Of a DNA stretch of 64,000 bases, positions 47,618 through 56,033 are shown piece by piece. A program made the translations under genes and the position numbers. Every line of letters starts with the position of its first letter. Position 1 is the first letter of the stretch. The notes under the pieces were generated by a model. It was given only the letters and a program-made list of their open reading frames with translations. It ran no database searches and had not been told where the DNA came from. Source of the DNA: Geminocystis sp. NIES-3708. Lineage in GTDB: Bacteria > Cyanobacteriota > Cyanobacteriia > Cyanobacteriales > Cyanobacteriaceae. Where the stretch lies: assembly GCF_001548095.1 (NCBI RefSeq), contig NZ_AP014815.1, positions 3,781,656-3,845,655 of the forward strand, in the 5' to 3' direction.

Positions 47618-48378
47618 CATTTAGCTAAAGTTAGGAAACACAATATTAAGGCTTCACTCCATTCTACCGTTGCCCCGTAAGTATCCCCTGTATGCCCTCC
47701 TAATTGTTTTTTAAACCACCATCCTATCAATAATGAGATTGTTATACCGATAACTAAGGTAAAGCTAATTAACGTTAGTGATTGATTGAGCCAGAAATAT
47801 TGCATAATCAGCAGTGGAATTATAAATAACGAGCCTAAAATAATATCTGTTGGTAAATTTAGGTTTTCTTTCAAAAATGCTCCTTTTCCTTCTTCTCTGA
47901 GATAACGATAAAGTGCGATCGCCATTAATTGTCCCCAGCGAGAGTAACTAGCACAAAAAATAAGATAAAACGAAAGATAATCATTAATTTCACTGATACT
48001 GGTGATTTTTAAGAGAATAACTATAATTCCTGCCATTATACCAAAAGCACCACTATTACTATCTCGCATTACCTCTAATCTTTTTTCAGGATTTTGCACC
48101 GCTAAACCGTCGGCTGTATCAATTATTCCATCTAAATGTAAACCACCTGTTAAAAAAATCCAAAAGCCAGTAATTAAAACGGCTTTAGTTAAAGGAGGAA
48201 AATCCATCAGAGTTAATATTTCAGTCATAAAACCTAATATAATCCCCAATAAAATCCCTACCCAGGGCAACCATCGAGCTATTTTCTTAAAATCTAAAGG
48301 CAAAAAATCTGCCAGAGGAATTATTGTGTAAAAAACTATTGCCCCAAAAAAAGAAGGGATCAATTTTTTCATAATCAA
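47617..48378 (-). CDS. cobS: Adenosylcobinamide-GDP ribazoletransferase (cobalamin synthase)
   Basis: 253 residues with six or seven membrane helices. The hallmark FLTGGLHLDGIIDTADGL is present and carries the metal-binding Asp pair, with RDSNSGAFGIMAG following and GHTGDTYGATVEWSEALIL at the C-terminus. It joins adenosylcobinamide-GDP to alpha-ribazole (or adenine ribotide in pseudocobalamin makers) in the membrane. No cobalamin riboswitch (B12-box GCCACTG) was seen in the 453 nt upstream. It stands alone, so other cob genes lie elsewhere. Confidence 0.95.
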   Translation of the reverse strand: MIMKKLIPSFFGAIVFYTIIPLADFLPLDFKKIARWLPWVGILLGIILGFMTEILTLMDFPPLTKAVLITGFWIFLTGGLHLDGIIDTADGLAVQNPEKRLEVMRDSNSGAFGIMAGIIVILLKITSISEINDYLSFYLIFCASYSRWGQLMAIALYRYLREEGKGAFLKENLNLPTDIILGSLFIIPLLIMQYFWLNQSLTLISFTLVIGITISLLIGWWFKKQLGGHTGDTYGATVEWSEALILCFLTLAK

Positions 48379-48831
48379 TTAACATATAAAAATAAACCTA
48401 AACAAAAAGGAAATTTTAGGTTAAGATTGTGTCGTAGCAAACAATAAAATTTCATTTAATAGGATCTGCTACTAACATAAAAATAGATTTTGGCTAATTT
48501 GTCAAAAAATCTAAGTTTCTATCAATCTCGACATCACCATTGAGTTGTGGAAGATTGAGTAAATAATTAATACATTTGATTTTGTTGTTATGGCTTATAG
48601 CTTAAGATTCCAACAATTTTGAATTTGCCAATTTAACCATAAGCAAAAACTAATTCTTCTTAATAAGGAAGTGAATTAATCAAATATTGTTGTTTTTTTT
48701 CGAAATAGCCAAAAAATGCTAAAAATCAAAACAGTTAATATAAAAACACAATTTCCAAAGTAGTATTTTTATATTTTTCAGATTTAATCAAACTAATTAG
48801 TAAGTAAGAGCGAAAAAAAGGGTTAATAACT
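48379..48831. other. Intergenic, AT-rich; small hairpin only
   Basis: 453 nt between the divergent cobS and the gene at 48832. An 8-bp hairpin AACCTAAA/TTTAGGTT (48395-48402 with 48415-48422) lies in the cobS leader side. No riboswitch, tRNA or ORF of interest was recognised. Confidence 0.5.
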
Positions 48832-49275
48832 ATGAATCATCAACCAAACTATTGTCAATTACCAGCACCTTGTGTTATCGAATCAGGAATTTTAGTTAAT
48901 AAAGAAGATATTAAACGTCTTATTAACGATTTAACTCAAGTACGTTATATACATAGCCTTGATGGCGTAGTACAAAATCAAGGACAAGGTTGGATTTTAG
49001 AAGTTTTTAATGACAAAAATCAGGCAACGGTAGTAATAAATAATAGTTTATATATTAATCTTCAAAGTTTTGATTATTTACAATTAACACAAATATCTCC
49101 TCAAGAAAGTCACTTTGATTTAGTCCAAGATAATCGCAAATTAACCTTAATTCCCCTCGTTACACCTTGTCAAGACCAACAAACCTCAAAAAATCTTGGT
49201 TTTGATAATTTAGAAGAAATGTTAGGAGAAGTGCTTTCTGCTAAATGGGATGTACAATTAGACGAAGATTTTTAG
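48832..49275 (+). CDS. Conserved-looking protein of unknown function
   Basis: 147 residues, soluble. The start MNHQPNYCQLPAPCVIESGILVN is followed by mixed alpha/beta content (GQGWILEVFNDKNQATVVIN, SLYINLQSFDYLQLT) and an acidic C-terminus (LDEDF). I do not recognise a family and see no signal peptide. It is transcribed toward tgt with a 125-nt gap. Confidence 0.6.
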   Translation: MNHQPNYCQLPAPCVIESGILVNKEDIKRLINDLTQVRYIHSLDGVVQNQGQGWILEVFNDKNQATVVINNSLYINLQSFDYLQLTQISPQESHFDLVQDNRKLTLIPLVTPCQDQQTSKNLGFDNLEEMLGEVLSAKWDVQLDEDF

Positions 49276-49361
49276 CTTAGTGATTTTTTACTGAATGAGG
49301 AATTGAGAATGAAGAAATAACAAATAAAGATGTATAGTAGATGGTGGACAATTGCTTTTAA

Positions 49362-49396
49362 TTAATTGTTCATTGCTTATTGTTCATTGTTAATTG
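49362..49396. repeat. Five perfect heptads abutting the tgt start
   Basis: TTAATTG TTCATTG CTTATTG TTCATTG TTAATTG, ending 4 nt before the proposed GTG start of tgt. It is the longest uninterrupted run of this repeat in the window and occupies the place where a Shine-Dalgarno would lie. Confidence 0.75.
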
Positions 49397-49397
49397 A

Positions 49398-50498
<1,101 letters not shown>

Positions 50499-50562
50499 TT
50501 TAATAAATAATAAATGATTAAACTATTTTTATTGATTGATTTTCTTGTTTGATCTTCAACAA

Positions 50563-50587
50563 ATGTTAATTAATGTTAAGATGTTAG
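50563..50587. promoter_or_regulatory. Triple ATGTTA(A/G) repeat upstream of the Hli gene
   Basis: ATGTTAA at 50563-50569, ATGTTAA at 50573-50579 and ATGTTAG at 50581-50587, 50-75 nt before the Hli start, followed by an AATATAAAT stretch that could be a -10. The position suits a regulator site. It is only partly like the RpaB HLR1 direct repeat, so the binding factor is a guess. Confidence 0.3.
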
Positions 50588-50639
50588 CAAAATTTAATAA
50601 AATAATATAAATACTGTTGAATCAGGAATTTTCTTAACT

Positions 50640-50816
50640 ATGACTCAGTCTCAGCCTCAACCCACAAAAACCCCTAATATCGAAGAGCCAAAATTTGGTT
50701 TTAATAACTATTCTGAAAAATTAAATGGTAGAGCGGCGATGATCGGTTTTGTCATTACTTTAGCTATTGAATATTTTACTGGACAAGGATTATTAAGCTG
50801 GTTAGGCTTACAATAA
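50640..50816 (+). CDS. High-light-inducible protein (Hli/Scp), one-helix chlorophyll-binding
   Basis: 58 residues. The Hli signature reads EKLNGRAAMIGFVITLAIEY, i.e. E-x-x-N-G-R-x-A-M-I-G-F, with Glu/Asn/Arg for chlorophyll ligation, on a single transmembrane helix. The polar N-terminus (TQSQPQPTKTP) and the C-terminal GQGLLSWLGLQ are typical. Hli proteins bind chlorophyll and carotenoid, protect photosystem II assembly intermediates and are induced by high light. The start ATG at 50640 lacks a strong Shine-Dalgarno. Small and easily missed, but the motif is unambiguous. Confidence 0.93.
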   Translation: MTQSQPQPTKTPNIEEPKFGFNNYSEKLNGRAAMIGFVITLAIEYFTGQGLLSWLGLQ

Positions 50817-50823
50817 TTAATAA

Positions 50824-50844
50824 TTAACAATGGACAATTAACAA
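50824..50844. repeat. Heptad repeat TTAACAA TGGACAA TTAACAA
   Basis: Three 7-mers between the Hli stop and the 3' end of the aldo/keto reductase gene. Confidence 0.5.
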
Positions 50845-50854
50845 TTACTGAAAT

Positions 50855-51853
50855 TTAATTAGTTTGAAAAATATTTTGGATCATTTGCTTATCTAAATTC
50901 AAAGCAATATTTTCCAATTCTGTTACTTCTGCCGAAGATAAACGCCAACCTAAAGCACCAATATTTTCTCTGGCTTGGCTAAGGTTTTTTGCCCCCGGAA
51001 TGGGAATTGTGCCTTGACAAATACACCAGTTTATGGCAACTTGACTCATGGTTTTTCCGTTACTTTTTGCGATCACATCCATAGTTTTTAATAAAGGGTG
51101 AATTTTCGGTAATAACTCCTTAAATAATCCTTTTCTCGGACCTGATGGTAAACTATTTAAGTCTTGATATTTACCTGTTAAAATCCCTAAAGTAAGAGGA
51201 CTATAAGCGATAATTTTAATATCTAAATCCTGACATAGCTGCTTCAATCCTAACTTCACGAAAGGATAAGTTGATAACAAAGAATATTGCACCTGTAAAG
51301 TACTAATTTTGACTCCTTTTTCTCCGAGATACTCATAAGCCCGTTGTAAATTTTTTGGTCCATAATTAGATAAACCGATACCTTTAACTAAACCTTGATC
51401 ATACAATTGCACTAAACCATCCCATAAGGGCTTTTCTTGCCAAGGTAAATATTTTGCAGGAGACCAGTGCATTTGCACTAAATCAACTTTTCTACCTAAT
51501 CTCTCTGCTGATTTTTCACAAGCTTTTATCATAGATTGGGGAGTTAAACGCCAAGGATAAACCGCTAATTTTGTAGCGATTGCAATTTCATTTTGATGAT
51601 CTCCTCGATATTCACTGACAAATTTTCCTAACAGAGTTTCACTACGTCCGTTTAGTTTCCCTGTACCATAAGAGTCACCTGTATCAAACCAAGTAACCCC
51701 TTGAGAAACATGAAGATTAAAAACTTGCTGTAATTCTCTATCCATCGTCTTATCATAGCCCCAGAGAAAGCGATTACCCCATGCCCATGTACCACATCCC
51801 ATAGGAGAGAGAAATAAATTCTCCGCTACTTTTATGTTTAATTCCATCATCAA
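50855..51853 (-). CDS. Aldo/keto reductase
   Basis: 332 residues forming a TIM barrel. The catalytic tetrad is Asp and Tyr in WFDTGDSYG, Lys in IAIATKLAVYPW and His in VDLVQMHWSPAK. The NADPH-binding C-terminal block is IPIPGAKNLSQARENIGALG. YSPLTLGILTGK places it with the plant-like/cyanobacterial AKR group (AKR13-type); the natural carbonyl substrate is unknown. It is cytosolic. The gene lies downstream of the hypothetical at 51881 on the same strand (27-nt gap), so the two may be co-transcribed. Confidence 0.93.
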   Translation of the reverse strand: MMMELNIKVAENLFLSPMGCGTWAWGNRFLWGYDKTMDRELQQVFNLHVSQGVTWFDTGDSYGTGKLNGRSETLLGKFVSEYRGDHQNEIAIATKLAVYPWRLTPQSMIKACEKSAERLGRKVDLVQMHWSPAKYLPWQEKPLWDGLVQLYDQGLVKGIGLSNYGPKNLQRAYEYLGEKGVKISTLQVQYSLLSTYPFVKLGLKQLCQDLDIKIIAYSPLTLGILTGKYQDLNSLPSGPRKGLFKELLPKIHPLLKTMDVIAKSNGKTMSQVAINWCICQGTIPIPGAKNLSQARENIGALGWRLSSAEVTELENIALNLDKQMIQNIFQTN

Positions 51854-51855
51854 AT

Positions 51856-51879
51856 GAGTAATAAGTAATAAATAATAAG
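51856..51879. repeat. Heptad repeat GAGTAAT AAGTAAT AAATAAT
   Basis: Three 7-mers occupying the short gap between the aldo/keto reductase start and the stop of the 305-residue protein. Confidence 0.45.
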
Positions 51880-51880
51880 T

Positions 51881-52798
51881 TTAATGATTTTCTACACAAA
51901 GAAATGGTTGTAAGAAAGATTTTATGAAACACTTTTTAATCACCATTTTTAAATCAGTCACCGTATTTTTAATTTCGTCAGCTAAATCTTCTGCAAAATC
52001 ATCTACTTTATTTCTATCTTGAAATGCTAATTTATTCAAGTCTTTTTCCCATCTATTAACCATTTCAGTAGAAGGATTTTCTAACATTTCTGATTTTTGA
52101 TATAACTTTGTTTCGACGCTTCCATCATCATTAATAGTGATTTCTCCTGTGATAATTTTACTAATAAAATCTCCTACTGAAATATTATATTCTGATGCTT
52201 TTACTTCTATTTCTCTTATTACTTGAATGGGTAGTTTTAACGAACCTTTTTTAAAAGTTTGTTCTCCAAAAACAATGTTTTCAATACGATTTGCAGTGAT
52301 TTTATGAACTTCATATGTATCTAAAACTTCTTGCCATTTTCTAATTAATTCTTCTTCATTTAACTTAATCAATAATCTAGCTTGGGCTTCATTTTGAGGA
52401 ATAATATTAAACCCAGCTTTTATTAGTTGAATAGCAACACTTGAAGATTCAATTACTTGATTTGCTCTCCAAACAGGATAGTAAACTGCCTTTTCACAAT
52501 AGTCTTTGAAGGATTTATAGTTATTTTTATATAAGCGATAATACTTAACTTGATATAACTGCATTCCTAACTTTATATAGCTAATTTTATTATATTTAAT
52601 ACTATTAGTAATTTGTTCTAATTGATTATATTTTCCTTCTTCATTTAAGTAATAACATTCTTCTAAAATTGATTTATGGGGTTCATTTATCGTCTCCCAA
52701 AATAGTTGATTATCACTTTCTTCACCACAACTATAAAGAAGAGCGATCGCACGATCTGTATTATTTCTTATTGTTTTTTTTGCTATTAATTGACTCAT
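51881..52798 (-). CDS. Plasmid-type KorB/ParB-like helix-turn-helix protein, unknown role
   Basis: 305 residues. The segment LYQVKYYRLYKNNYKSFKDY ... VYYPVWRANQVIESSSVAIQ ... QARLLIKLNEEELIRKWQEV resembles the helical core of cyanobacterial plasmid and phage proteins that share a ParB-like recognition region (F-x-x-Y-C ... A-Y/N-x-x-I-x-A). A second part (~195-225) could be a ribbon-like element, LKLPIQVIREIEVKASEYNI. The acidic C-terminal helix ends with an odd hydrophobic Cys-rich tail (FLQPFLCVENH). Paired TTAGTAC sites lie 28-45 nt upstream, suggesting autoregulation. The function is an inference from pattern only. Confidence 0.55.
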   Translation of the reverse strand: MSQLIAKKTIRNNTDRAIALLYSCGEESDNQLFWETINEPHKSILEECYYLNEEGKYNQLEQITNSIKYNKISYIKLGMQLYQVKYYRLYKNNYKSFKDYCEKAVYYPVWRANQVIESSSVAIQLIKAGFNIIPQNEAQARLLIKLNEEELIRKWQEVLDTYEVHKITANRIENIVFGEQTFKKGSLKLPIQVIREIEVKASEYNISVGDFISKIITGEITINDDGSVETKLYQKSEMLENPSTEMVNRWEKDLNKLAFQDRNKVDDFAEDLADEIKNTVTDLKMVIKKCFIKSFLQPFLCVENH

Positions 52799-52825
52799 GG
52801 TTGTGTATATAAATTTTACTGTCTT

Positions 52826-52843
52826 TTAGTACGTTATTAGTAC
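52826..52843. promoter_or_regulatory. Paired TTAGTAC direct repeats, possible operator
   Basis: TTAGTAC at 52826-52832 and again at 52837-52843, spaced 11 nt (one helical turn), 28-45 nt upstream of the minus-strand start at 52798. It is suitable as an operator for the downstream regulator-like gene. No experimental motif is known to me. Confidence 0.3.
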
Positions 52844-53166
52844 CATTTTCCCTTGGGTTTTTTATTATACATCTTTTGCTTAAACTATCCATCATAATTT
52901 TATTTTTATTTTTATTTTGCAATATTTAATAAAGTTAAAAAAAGTATTTTTAAAAGTTAAATAATTAATATTTTTCTTTTATTTTATAAAAAATACTTTA
53001 AAATAAAATAAAAAAGAGTAAATCTATTTATTAATAATTCAGAAAAAACAACACTTTTACACAAAAAAAATTAGCCTCTCAACCGCTAAATCTAGTGCAA
53101 TAAAATTATTTTTGACACCAAATTTGGAGAATTACAAAGGTAAGTATCTAAATTATGATTATTCAT
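52844..53166. other. Very AT-rich intergenic stretch
   Basis: Between the regulator-like gene and rsgA: a long stretch of A/T runs (about 52890-53030) and a perfect 10-bp palindrome CCAAATTTGG at 53118-53127. No gene or RNA is recognised. Confidence 0.5.
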
Positions 53167-54264
53167 TTAACCATCAAAATCTAACTCATCATCAAGGGAA
53201 TTGAGAGATTGAGAAGTGTATAAATCTTCTAATTTTTGATTACTAACTTTACGAGAAATCCGACGATATTTTTTAGCTTCTAATTTTGGCTCGTCAATTT
53301 TTTTTCCTAAGGTTTTGACTTTCGTTTTAAGGGTGGACTCTTCTTCTCGTTTATGGGCTATTTTTTCACTATAAGCGATCGCTTCTTCTAAAAATTTAAG
53401 GTAATATTGATAACGCTCCCATTCCCCTTTGACAGCACAATCAGGTTCATCTTTGTGAATGCAGTTATGAAACTTACAAGTATTTTCTGTTAATCTGGCC
53501 CTAGCTTCAGGAAAAAATTGAATTAAAGATTCCGACGGAAAATCAAAAGTGGGTTGGTTAAATCCCGGACTATCAGCGATAAAACCACCTTGAGGAAGTT
53601 CAAATAATGCCACGTGACGAGTGGTATGACGACCTTTTTGTAATTTGCCAGATACTGCACCGATACGAAAATCTAATTCAGGTATCAACAAAGAAGCAAG
53701 ACTGGATTTTCCTACACCACTAGGTCCTGCTAAGATAGTGATCTTATCCCGCAAAATATTTTTTAATTCAGTAATTCCTTCCCCAGTATTAACACTGAAA
53801 AAATAGCCTTCATAGCCCCAATTTTTTAGCCTTGTTTGCCATATTTCTTTTTCTGAGAAAGTAATTAAGTCTGCTTTGTTTAATCCTAATAACAGCTTTA
53901 AATTTGTTGATTCTGCTTTTACTAAAAAACGGCTAAGTTGTACAGGATCTAATGTAGGTTCTTCTAAAGCAAATACTAATAAAATCTGTTGTGCATTAGC
54001 TATGGGCGGACGTTCTAATATTGTTTTTCTAGGTAATACTTCAGCGATCGCTCCTCGATCTAACTCTCTCGATTTAACGATAACTCGATCGCCTACTAAT
54101 ACTGATTGACCAATTTTTTTTAATCGTGTCGGACGTGTACATAAAAGGGATTCTTGTACTGAATCTAATAGTACTTGATAAAAATTAGCTTGAACAGCTA
54201 TAACAGTACCATAAAATAACTTCGATTCTGGTTCATCAGAAAATTGAGGTGTAACCATTATCAA
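53167..54264 (-). CDS. rsgA: Ribosome small-subunit-dependent GTPase A (RsgA/YjeQ)
   Basis: 365 residues. An N-terminal OB fold spans ~15-80. The G domain is circularly permuted as expected: G4 NKAD at 129-132 precedes the P-loop GPSGVGKS at 180-187 and G3 DSPGFNQP. The C-terminal zinc knuckle is ENTCKFHNCIHKDEPDCAVK (Cys-x-x-x-x-Cys-x-His). It checks maturation of the 30S decoding centre and releases RbfA. The C-terminal ~70 residues are a basic extension. Its start is 2 nt after the tusA stop, so the two genes are translationally coupled in a dnaJ-tusA-rsgA unit. Confidence 0.95.
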   Translation of the reverse strand: MIMVTPQFSDEPESKLFYGTVIAVQANFYQVLLDSVQESLLCTRPTRLKKIGQSVLVGDRVIVKSRELDRGAIAEVLPRKTILERPPIANAQQILLVFALEEPTLDPVQLSRFLVKAESTNLKLLLGLNKADLITFSEKEIWQTRLKNWGYEGYFFSVNTGEGITELKNILRDKITILAGPSGVGKSSLASLLIPELDFRIGAVSGKLQKGRHTTRHVALFELPQGGFIADSPGFNQPTFDFPSESLIQFFPEARARLTENTCKFHNCIHKDEPDCAVKGEWERYQYYLKFLEEAIAYSEKIAHKREEESTLKTKVKTLGKKIDEPKLEAKKYRRISRKVSNQKLEDLYTSQSLNSLDDELDFDG

Positions 54265-54266
54265 AA

Positions 54267-54485
54267 TTAAACCCGAACAGACAAACGAAAGAAATCTCCT
54301 TGATCTTCGATCGTTTCTATTTTATAACCTTCGATGGTTAAACTATTAGGTACTTGTTCAATAGGTTCGCCTCTATCTAACCAAATTTCCAGTAATTGTC
54401 CTGATGACATTTTTTCTAATTGTAATTTACTACGGACAAAATTAATCGGGCAGGGTGTACCTCTTAAATCTAGTGTTTGAGTCAT
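54267..54485 (-). CDS. tusA: TusA/SirA-family sulfurtransferase
   Basis: 72 residues. The catalytic C-P-x-P motif sits in LDLRGTPCPINFVRSKLQLE (Cys13), followed by the usual LEIWLDRGEPIEQVPNSL and VRV end. These small proteins carry persulfide sulfur for tRNA thiolation, molybdenum cofactor or other uses; the exact pathway here is not shown. It sits between dnaJ (122-nt gap) and rsgA (2-nt gap) on the minus strand. Confidence 0.9.
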   Translation of the reverse strand: MTQTLDLRGTPCPINFVRSKLQLEKMSSGQLLEIWLDRGEPIEQVPNSLTIEGYKIETIEDQGDFFRLSVRV

Positions 54486-54582
54486 AAATTAATGATTTTG
54501 TGAAGTAATTAAGTAATAAGTAAATTGATTTTAATTTTTTTCTGAAAATGCTTATATTATAAATTTGTGACTATTGCCATTG

Positions 54583-54596
54583 TTAATTGTTAATTG
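54583..54596. repeat. Heptad repeat in the dnaJ-tusA gap
   Basis: Two perfect TTAATTG units flanked by variants (CTATTGC, CATTG, TTAGTCA) between about 54571 and 54607, directly after the dnaJ stop. Confidence 0.5.
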
Positions 54597-54607
54597 TTAG
54601 TCATTAA

Positions 54608-55735
54608 TTATTTATGAAAAATACTATCAAAGAATCCTTCAAAGCCTCTTTTAGAAGTATGTTCACCTTTTATTTGAGCTAGTTTTTCTAATAACTCTCT
54701 TTCTTCAGAATTAATTTTATTAGGAATTTCTACCTTAATTGTTAATAAGTGATTTCCACGACTAACAGAATTACCTAGTTTAGGTACACCTTTATCTTCT
54801 AAATTCATCACGGTATTAGGCTGTAAACCGGCTGGAATAGTTATTTCATGTTCTCCATCAATAGTAGGAACTTTGAAACGACAACCCAAAACTGCCTGTA
54901 AATAACTAATACTTATTTCTGACAAAATATTATTACCATCTCGTTTGAAATAGGAATCAGTTTCAACCGTTAGATAAACATATAAATCACCAGCAGGACC
55001 GCCACGAGTACCAGCGTCACCTTCTCCACTTACTCTTAACCGTGTACCTGTATCCACTCCTGCGGGAATAGTAATTTTGAGCTTTTTATTAACTTGTTTT
55101 CTACCTTGTCCACCACAAGATTCACATTTTTCTTCGATAATCTGTCCTTCACCGTTACAAGTAGGGCAAGTTGAAACTTGGGCAAAGCTACCAAAAGGAG
55201 TTCTGGTAGCTCGTTTAACTTGTCCTGTACCGCTACAAGTGCCACAGGTTTTTGGTGTAGAACCATTTTTAGCTCCTGATCCGTTACAGGTTTGACAATG
55301 CTCAAGGTGCGGAATTTTAATCTCTTTTTCACCGCCAAAAACTGCTTCTCGGAATTTCAATCTCAAATCGAGACGTAAATCATCTCCCCTAGTAGGTCCA
55401 CGACGACGAGCAGTCGTATTCGTAGCACCACCAAAGCCACCGCCGAAAAAAGTTTCAAAAATATCAGCAAATCCGCCCATATCATTAGGATCAAAACCAG
55501 ATCCACCACCAGCACCAGAAACTCCGGCTTCTCCAAAGCGATCATAACGTGACTTGGTTTCAGGTTCTGATAAAACTTCGTACGCACGATTAATTTCTTT
55601 GAAACGTTCTTCGGCATCAGCATCTTTATTGACATCAGGATGATATTTCCTTGCCATTTTACGGTAAGCTGATTTTAACTCTTCTTTTGTCGCAGTACGG
55701 GGAACGCCCAATATTTCGTAGTAGTCGCCTGGCAT
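54608..55735 (-). CDS. dnaJ: Chaperone protein DnaJ (type I Hsp40)
   Basis: 375 residues. The J domain (1-70) has [20 protein letters not shown] and the invariant HPD in KYHPDVNK. A Gly/Phe-rich segment (~75-105) is followed by four zinc-finger repeats C-x-x-C-x-G-x-G ([48 protein letters not shown]), then the two C-terminal substrate-binding barrels. It stimulates DnaK and works with ClpB (also in this window). The protein length and motif set are complete, unlike the shorter DnaJ paralogues. It heads the dnaJ-tusA-rsgA unit; grpE and dnaK are not adjacent. Confidence 0.98.
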   Translation of the reverse strand: MPGDYYEILGVPRTATKEELKSAYRKMARKYHPDVNKDADAEERFKEINRAYEVLSEPETKSRYDRFGEAGVSGAGGGSGFDPNDMGGFADIFETFFGGGFGGATNTTARRRGPTRGDDLRLDLRLKFREAVFGGEKEIKIPHLEHCQTCNGSGAKNGSTPKTCGTCSGTGQVKRATRTPFGSFAQVSTCPTCNGEGQIIEEKCESCGGQGRKQVNKKLKITIPAGVDTGTRLRVSGEGDAGTRGGPAGDLYVYLTVETDSYFKRDGNNILSEISISYLQAVLGCRFKVPTIDGEHEITIPAGLQPNTVMNLEDKGVPKLGNSVSRGNHLLTIKVEIPNKINSEERELLEKLAQIKGEHTSKRGFEGFFDSIFHK

Positions 55736-56033
55736 ATTACTTGTTAATACTTCTTTTACTAATCTGCTCTATACACTATCACTAATCATTCTAATCTATA
55801 ACCTTAACATTATTTTACTCAAATCTTCCATGGAAGTCATAAATATTGCTTCACAGTGGAATGAAAAATCTATTTTTAAGAAAATATTGGGAATTGTCAC
55901 AGATTAGGGGAGCAAAAAAAGATGATAAAAATAAAAGTTGTGAAACTTAATCAATAACTCATTGTTTATTATCCATTGCTATACTATAGTGATTAGCTTT
56001 TAGTCTCAAAAATATATCATTATTTTAAATAAT

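Noticed and set aside
48379-48831. Possible cobalamin riboswitch upstream of cobS
   Set aside because: No B12-box or conserved cobalamin-riboswitch core could be seen; only a small hairpin is present.
54992-55635. Alternative frames inside dnaJ
   Set aside because: They are shadows of the glycine-rich and zinc-finger coding region; composition follows the real frame.
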